Below are positions 59,221 to 64,000 of a stretch of DNA of 64,000 nucleotides, piece by piece. Position 1 is the stretch's first letter. The number at the start of each line of letters is the position of its first letter. This DNA is from Chrysemys picta bellii (taxonomy: Eukaryota; Chordata; Testudines; Emydidae): positions 67,528,434 to 67,592,433 of the forward strand of contig NC_088794.1 of assembly GCF_011386835.1 (NCBI RefSeq). Reading direction: 5' to 3'. The translations under genes and the position numbers were made by a program. The notes under the pieces were generated by a model. The model did not search any database and was not told where the DNA came from. It saw only the letters and a program-made list of their open reading frames with translations.

Positions 59221-60050
59221 CAGGGGTCGGCAACCTACGGCAAACCCCAACACCCAGCCCTCTGCCCTGAACCCCCCCCGCCACACCCAGCCTTGTGCCC
59301 TGCACCTCCACACACCCCCAGCCCTCTGCCCTGCACCTCCCCGCAACACCCAGCCTTCTGCCCTGCATCTCCACACACCCCCTAGCCTTCTGCCCTGCAC
59401 CTCCCCCAACACCCAGCCTTCTGCCCTGCACCTCCACCCCCCCCCAGCCCTCTGCCCTGCATCTCCACACACCCCCAGCCCTCTGCCCTGCATCTCCCCC
59501 AACACCCAGCCTTCTGCCCTGCACCTCACACCCCCCTCAGCCCTCTGACCTGCATCTCCACACCCCCCCCAGCCCTCTGCCCTGCATCTCCACACCCCCA
59601 AAACCCAGCCTTCTGCCCTGCACCTCCACATCTCCCCCAGCCTTCTGCCCTGCACCTCCCCCAACACCCAGCCTTCTGTCCTGAACCTCCACACACCCCC
59701 ACCAGCCTTCTGCCCTGCACCTCCACACACACACCACAGCCCTCTGCTCTGACCTCGAGTCGCCCCGCTCAGCCTGCTGCAGGCCTAGGTGAACAGAACC
59801 CCAGGCTGGAAGTGGGCTGAGCAGGCTGGCGGCGTAAGATCGGCATTTTAATTTAATTTTAAAGGAAGCTTCTTAAACATTTTGAAAACGTTGCTTACTT
59901 TACATACAACAATAGTTTAGTTATATAATATAGACTTATAGAGAGAGACCTTCTAAAAACGTTAAAATGTATTACCGGCACGCGAAACCTTAAATTAGAG
60001 TGAATAAATGAAGACTCGGCACACCACTTCTGAAAGGTTGCCTATCCCTG
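59221..60050 (+). mobile_element. hAT element with internal minisatellite, TSD GTCTAGTC
   Basis: Left CAGGGGTCGGCAACCTACGG, right AAAGGTTGCCTATCCCTG, flanked by perfect GTCTAGTC at 59213-59220 and 60051-60058. From about 59840 it matches the 27763 family (AACAATAGTTTAGTTATATA; GGCACGCGAAACCTTAAATT). At 830 bp it is nearly three times longer than the two other copies because the interior is replaced by an expanded C-rich tandem repeat. Confidence 0.93.
59245..59750. repeat. C-rich minisatellite inside hAT
   Basis: About sixteen variant copies of a roughly 28-33-bp unit built on CCCAGCCTTCTGCCCTGCAC followed by CTCCACACAC. Both strands stay open for long distances, so long Gly/Cys/Arg-rich (-) and Pro/Ser/Thr-rich (+) frames appear. 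I treat those frames as by-products of the repeat. Confidence 0.93.
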
Positions 60051-60479
60051 GTCTAGTCTCAGCGCAGGCTAATTAGTATGCACAAATAAGGGTGTACACA
60101 CCTGCCAGCTCACGGGGCTGGCCAATGATATGCAGTTGCCAGTATATGAACTATAGGAATTAACTCTTTGATGTATAGCTTTAGAGGTAATGGCACCTTG
60201 ATCATTTTAAAAACAAAACCAAAAAACCTTGGGCTTCAGAACATTTACATTTCCCACTTCCTATGCTTGTGTGTTTGTGATTTACTTTGCTGCATTTCAT
60301 AGCTTTTATTATTAAACAGGAATTCAACTTCTGCTGTTCTTTTCTCAAAAAGTCTTAAAGATTTGAACTGTTTCAACACCAAACTCCCTTTGCATAAGCA
60401 AACTAGGGAAATGTGGTCTAGATTAAATTACAATAAGGTGGGTGCACAACTGATTGAAAGACCATTTTCAAAGGATAGT

Positions 60480-61777
60480 TATCAATGTTTTGCTGTCAGA
60501 CTGGGAGGCCTGTCAAATTAGTATGGCCGTGCAGGGGTCAGTCCTGGGGCTGGTTACTGTTCAATATTTTTCATTAATGACTTCAATAATGGTTTGGAGA
60601 GTACGCTTATAAAATGTGCAGATGGCACCATGCTGGGAGGGGTTGCAAGCACTTTGGAGAACAGGATTAGAATTCAAAAGAACCCTGACAAATTGAGAAT
60701 TGCTCTGAATTCAACAAGATGAAATTCAATAAAGATAAGTGCAAAGTACTTCACTTAGGAAGGAAAAGTTGAATGCACAACTACAAAATGGGGAATAACC
60801 GACTAGGCAGTAGTACTGCTGAAAAGGATCTGGGAGTTATAGTGGATTACAAATTGAATGTGAGTCAACAATGTGATACAGTTGCGAAAAGGCTAATATT
60901 CTGGGGTGCATTTAATAGTAGTGTTGTATGTAAAGCAAGGGAGGTAATTGTCCTGTTCTGCTTGACATAGGTGAGCCTCAGCTTGTGTACTGGTTCCGCA
61001 CTTTAGGAAAGATGTGGACAAAAGTGAGAGTCCAGAGGAGAACCTCAAAAATGATAAAAAGTTTAGAAAACCTGACCTATGAGGAAATGTTAAAATAACT
61101 GGGCACGTTTAGTGATGAGCAATTGTGATCAATTGTTCTCCACGTCCACTGAAGGTAGGACAGGAAGTAATGGGGTCCATAGGTGCCGACTTCTGCTCCC
61201 GCCAGTGGGTGCTCGGCCCTCCTCCGCCCCCTCCCTCCCCCTATTCCAATTCCTTCCCCAAATCTCTGCCCTGGCCCCGCCTCTTCCCCGCCTCCTCCCC
61301 TGAGCGCGCCACATTCCCACTCCTCTCCCTCCCTCCCAGCACGCTGCCAAACACCTGTTTGGTGGCAGCTGGGCAGGAAGTGCTGGGAGGTAGGCGGAGG
61401 AGCGGGCATGCAGTGCGCTCAGGGCGGTGGGGGGGGGAGCTTGGCTGCCAGTGGGTGCAGAGCACCCACTAATTTTCACCCGTGGGTGCTGCAGCCCCAG
61501 CGCACCCACAGAGTCGGCGCCTATGATGGGGTCAATCTGCAGCAAGGGAGATTTAGGTTAGATATTCGGAAAAACTTTCTAACTAGAAGCGTAGTTAAGC
61601 TCTGAAATAGGCTTGCAAGGAAGGTTGTGGAATCACCTTCATTGGAGGTTTTTAAGAACAAGTTGGACCAACACCTGTCAGGGATGGTCTAGGATTAATT
61701 GGTCCTCCCTCAGTGCGGAGGGCTGGACTTGATGACTTCTTGTGGTCCTTTCGAGCCCTACATTTCTATGATTCACA
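60480..61777 (+). mobile_element. CR1 LINE 3' portion, split by a hAT
   Basis: Decayed reverse-transcriptase frames include NNRLGSSTAEKDLGVIVDYK (60790-60860) and QQCDTVAKR. The 3' region resumes after the hAT with TTAGATATTCGGAAAAACTT, CACCTTCATTGGAGGTTTTT and GGGCTGGACTTGATGACTTC, ending near TTTCTATGATTCAC. Stops and frameshifts are frequent. The element is broken by 61178-61525. Confidence 0.87.
61178..61525. mobile_element. GC-rich hAT element nested in CR1, TSD ATGGGGTC
   Basis: Left CATAGGTGCCGACTTCTGC, right CAGAGTCGGCGCCTATG, flanked by perfect ATGGGGTC at 61170-61177 and 61526-61533. The interior is GC-rich with poly-pyrimidine and G-rich blocks. It belongs with 45983-46267. Confidence 0.93.
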
Positions 61778-61817
61778 ACTGAAGAATAAGAATTTGTTGC
61801 TGATTTGTTGCATAGAG

Positions 61818-62658
61818 CAGTGGTTCCCAACCAAGGGTACACGCAGAGGTCTTCCAGGGGGTACGTCAACTCATCTAGATATTTGTCTAGTTTTACAACA
61901 GACTACATAAAAAGCACTAGCGAAATCAGTACAAACTAAAATTTCATACAATGACTTGTTTATACTGCTCTATATACCATACACTAAAATGTAAGTATAA
62001 TATTTATATTCCAGTTGATTTATTTTATAATTTATATGGTAAAAATGAGAACATAAGCAATTTTTCAGTAATAGTGTGCTGTGACACTTTTTTATTTTTA
62101 TGTCTGATTTTGTAAGCAAGTAGCATGGGCTGTGGGTATTGAAGGCAGGACCCAAACAGCCTTGCATGGCCCCTCCCACAGTCTGCCCCCAGGCCCCTTC
62201 CTGTTTGCCAGGCTGTACTGCAGGAGGCTTTCTTCCCCCTCCCTCCCATGGCTGGCTGGGGCTGGGGCGTTAATGGGGGCCAGCCTGTGCTCTGGGACTG
62301 GGGGGGACATGCTGCCCACTCACCCACCCACCCACCTGGCGTCCAGGGATGAGCGGGGCCATGCCACCCACTCACCCGCCTGGCGTTCCAGGGCTGGGGG
62401 CGCTAGGGTGGCCTAGGGGTGTGGGGAGGGAGGGGATGGCTGGCTGCCATGCTGGGAGGAGGGGGACTCTGGGCTTTGGGGGGTGGGGGGAGCGCTTAAG
62501 CAGAAGGGTTGGTCCGGGCTGGGGGCTAGCCTCCCCGAGTCCAGGATTCACCTGCTACTCATGAAGTAGTTTTTAAGTGAGGTGAAACTTGGGAGGTACA
62601 CATGACAAATCAGACTCCTGCAAGGGGTACAGTACTCTGGAAAGGTTGAGAACCACTG
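61818..62658. mobile_element. hAT element with GC-rich core, TSD GCATAGAG
   Basis: Left CAGTGGTTCCCAACCAAGGG, right AAAGGTTGAGAACCACTG, flanked by perfect GCATAGAG at 61810-61817 and 62659-62666. The first 300 bp are AT-rich, then 62130-62560 is strongly GC-rich (CCACCCACTCACCCGCC-type), and the end is AT-balanced again. No transposase is recognisable. Confidence 0.93.
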
Positions 62659-63386
62659 GCATAGAGAGCATGCTAAATACTAAAACAGTGTTAAAATATA
62701 ACTCTCAAAGTGAATGTAGCCATTGCATAGAAAATGGGAAAGTAAATTCGTAGAGAGTGGTGTTTTGTGCAGGAAAAGAATATGAAGTCTGTTTGCAAGC
62801 AAAGCCTGTCAGGCTCAGAGTATCAGGCAAGGAGTAGTACCATTTTGTCAACTTTTACTGGAAAGATCTTTCAATTTGATTCTGCTAGTAAAAGCTGCAC
62901 CTTCTGTCGTGAGTACTTCAGATCTGGAGACTGAAACTGATGGCAGACATTCAGCCACCTCGGTTTTCCAGGTGTGAAGTCCTCATTTTAAATTCCCTGA
63001 AACCCAAAGAAATGTTGTGTAACCCAATAGCTTAGCTGGGTGGTAATTGAAGCAAAAACTAATTGTTACAAGTCCTTTGCTACTCTTCTTGAAAGAGAGA
63101 TGAATCATTTTCCACATGAGGATGCATTATTATTGCGAATATCCATGACCAGAATTAATTTGGGAAAAAATATGATGGCAAAGCTAATCCTGCGCAGAGA
63201 ACACTGATAGTGTTAACCTTTGGTTTTTTTTCCCCTGGAGTTTGTTGGAAAGGATGCTCTGCCAGAAAGAGGGAAATCTTTGAATTTAGTTGGTGATATA
63301 ATCCTTTATTTGTCAGTGTGATTCATTGTTCTGATATGAGGTTCAATAATATATTTTTAATAATGTGATTCTCTGACATCAGTCAC

Positions 63387-63404
63387 ATGATGATGATGAT
63401 GATG
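63387..63404. repeat. (ATG)6 microsatellite at LINE 3' end
   Basis: Six ATG units (CAT on -). On - it directly follows the end of the non-LTR element, as a 3' terminal microsatellite of such retrotransposons. Confidence 0.9.
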
Positions 63405-64000
63405 TGCGATCACTCGTTACCGAGTATGATCATCTTCCTTGGGAGTTATGGGTCCTCAGATGGCTAATAAGGCCAATCCGTGAACCACAAGTTCTATTAC
63501 AATGAGGGCAGATGTTTTCAGGCTCAGCAGGAGGCTGTTGACCATGACTGGAGAACAGTCGCTCCTTCCTCCTGTGCCTCTTGTCCTCTTCGGCTTGTTG
63601 GCGAGCAAGTTCAAAATGCAGGGGACCATCACGTAGGACTTCACTCCATTTTTTAAGCAATCCTGGGCAAGTCTCTCCCAGGTATTAATGTCAATATTAA
63701 ATTTTTTAGGTTGTCCTTCAGGGAGTCCTTATAACGCGTCTGTTGTCCACCCACGTTACGGTACCACAGGACCTGTTTTGGGAGGCGATGGTCTGGCATC
63801 CTGACAACGTGACCAGTCCAGTGGAATTGCTGACGGATGATCATTGCCTCGATACTGGTGGTCTTTGCCTCTCCCAGAACACTAATATTGGTGCACCTGT
63901 CTTCCCATTTGATCTTCAGAATCTTACAGAGGCAGCGCTGATGGTGCCAATCAAGGACTTTCAAGTGGTATCTATAGGTTGTCCAAATTTCGGACCCATA
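63405..64000 (-). mobile_element. Non-LTR retrotransposon C-terminal part with C2H2 finger, open at window end
   Basis: On -, from the window edge, the frame reads YGSEIWTTYRYHLKVLDWHH, then QRCLCKILKIKWEDRCTNIS and RQQFHWTGHVVRMPDHRLPK, a common region after the reverse-transcriptase domain. A frameshift near 63655 moves to the frame with RQQAEEDKRHRRKERLFSS and the finger CPHCNRTCGSRIGLISHLRTH (residues C-x2-C, H-x-R-x-H region), which ends at a stop by 63430. I do not assign a clade. The 5' part lies beyond the window. Confidence 0.8.

Larger units (their letters stand above)
47177..64000 (+). other. LGR4: LGR4 intron 4 (at least 16.8 kb, open at window end)
   Basis: It opens with GTAAGTGTTT. 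The next LRR exon, expected to encode a repeat beginning RLDAN, was not found by eye. Stretches 47180-48720, 48920-52660, 52950-54850, 56700-57500, 57780-58400 and 62660-63380 hold AT-rich DNA with only weak relics. A 226-codon ORF at 47527-48207 has no recognisable domain. Confidence 0.75.

Noticed and set aside
59141..59730. Long Gly/Cys/Arg-rich and Pro-rich ORFs
   Set aside because: They arise from a tandem repeat without stops in several frames and lie within a hAT element.
1..64000. CRISPR arrays, operons, prophage or integrons
   Set aside because: The DNA is vertebrate: spliced exons, SINEs and LINEs throughout; no regularly spaced repeats with unique spacers.

Overview
The window is eukaryotic nuclear DNA, most likely from a turtle. 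The clearest evidence for a turtle is a tRNA-derived Cry I-type SINE at 48724-48915, supported by abundant CR1 LINEs, MIR/CORE-SINE and L2 relics, and large numbers of PIF/Harbinger and hAT elements. I place it in a hidden-necked (cryptodiran) turtle from repeat content alone.

The only host gene I can support is LGR4 (R-spondin receptor, leucine-rich-repeat GPCR) on the + strand. Three 72-nt exons (21276-21347, 44988-45059, 47105-47176) each encode one 24-residue leucine-rich repeat, have canonical AG/GT splice sites and share the same phase (intron after the second base of a Leu codon). They join in frame to give three consecutive ectodomain repeats. Exon 1 (signal peptide and cysteine-rich N-cap) and the later exons were not found, so the window is an internal slice of a large gene: end of intron 1, intron 2 (23.6 kb), intron 3 (2.0 kb) and at least 16.8 kb of intron 4.

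Region 1-3925 is a nearly complete Harbinger transposon with its left end off the window. It has a DDE transposase gene on + and a two-exon Myb/SANT-like DNA-binding gene on -, with convergent poly(A) signals at 1416-1455. Both genes are broken: the transposase has one stop, one frameshift and an Asp-to-Asn change at a catalytic position, and the Myb gene has one frameshift. Non-autonomous relatives with similar tips lie at 8165-8448, 30549-30806, 42892-43166 and elsewhere.

The remainder is intronic DNA packed with transposable elements. Eight hAT-type elements have perfect 8-bp target-site duplications and a ninth matches at 7 of 8 bases, so their boundaries are firm. Several are nested: hAT in CR1 (33.9 kb and 61.2 kb), Tc1/mariner-like in hAT (14.1 kb), Harbinger MITE in MIR (8.2 kb) and a solo LTR in a MITE (39.6 kb). 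An uncommon theme is local inverted or templated duplication: near-perfect fold-backs at 5648-5955 and 16429-16626, an inverted copy of a hAT end plus host flank at about 14346-14485, and two separated direct duplications (47 bp at 28202/29655; 62 bp at 54856/56618). A hAT at 59221-60050 carries an internal minisatellite. The window ends in the C-terminal part of a non-LTR retrotransposon with a C2H2 finger.

I found no RNA gene, CRISPR array, prokaryotic feature or evident new multi-gene system. The most unusual items are the rearrangements just listed and an unexplained 194-codon ORF inside the intron of the Harbinger Myb gene.
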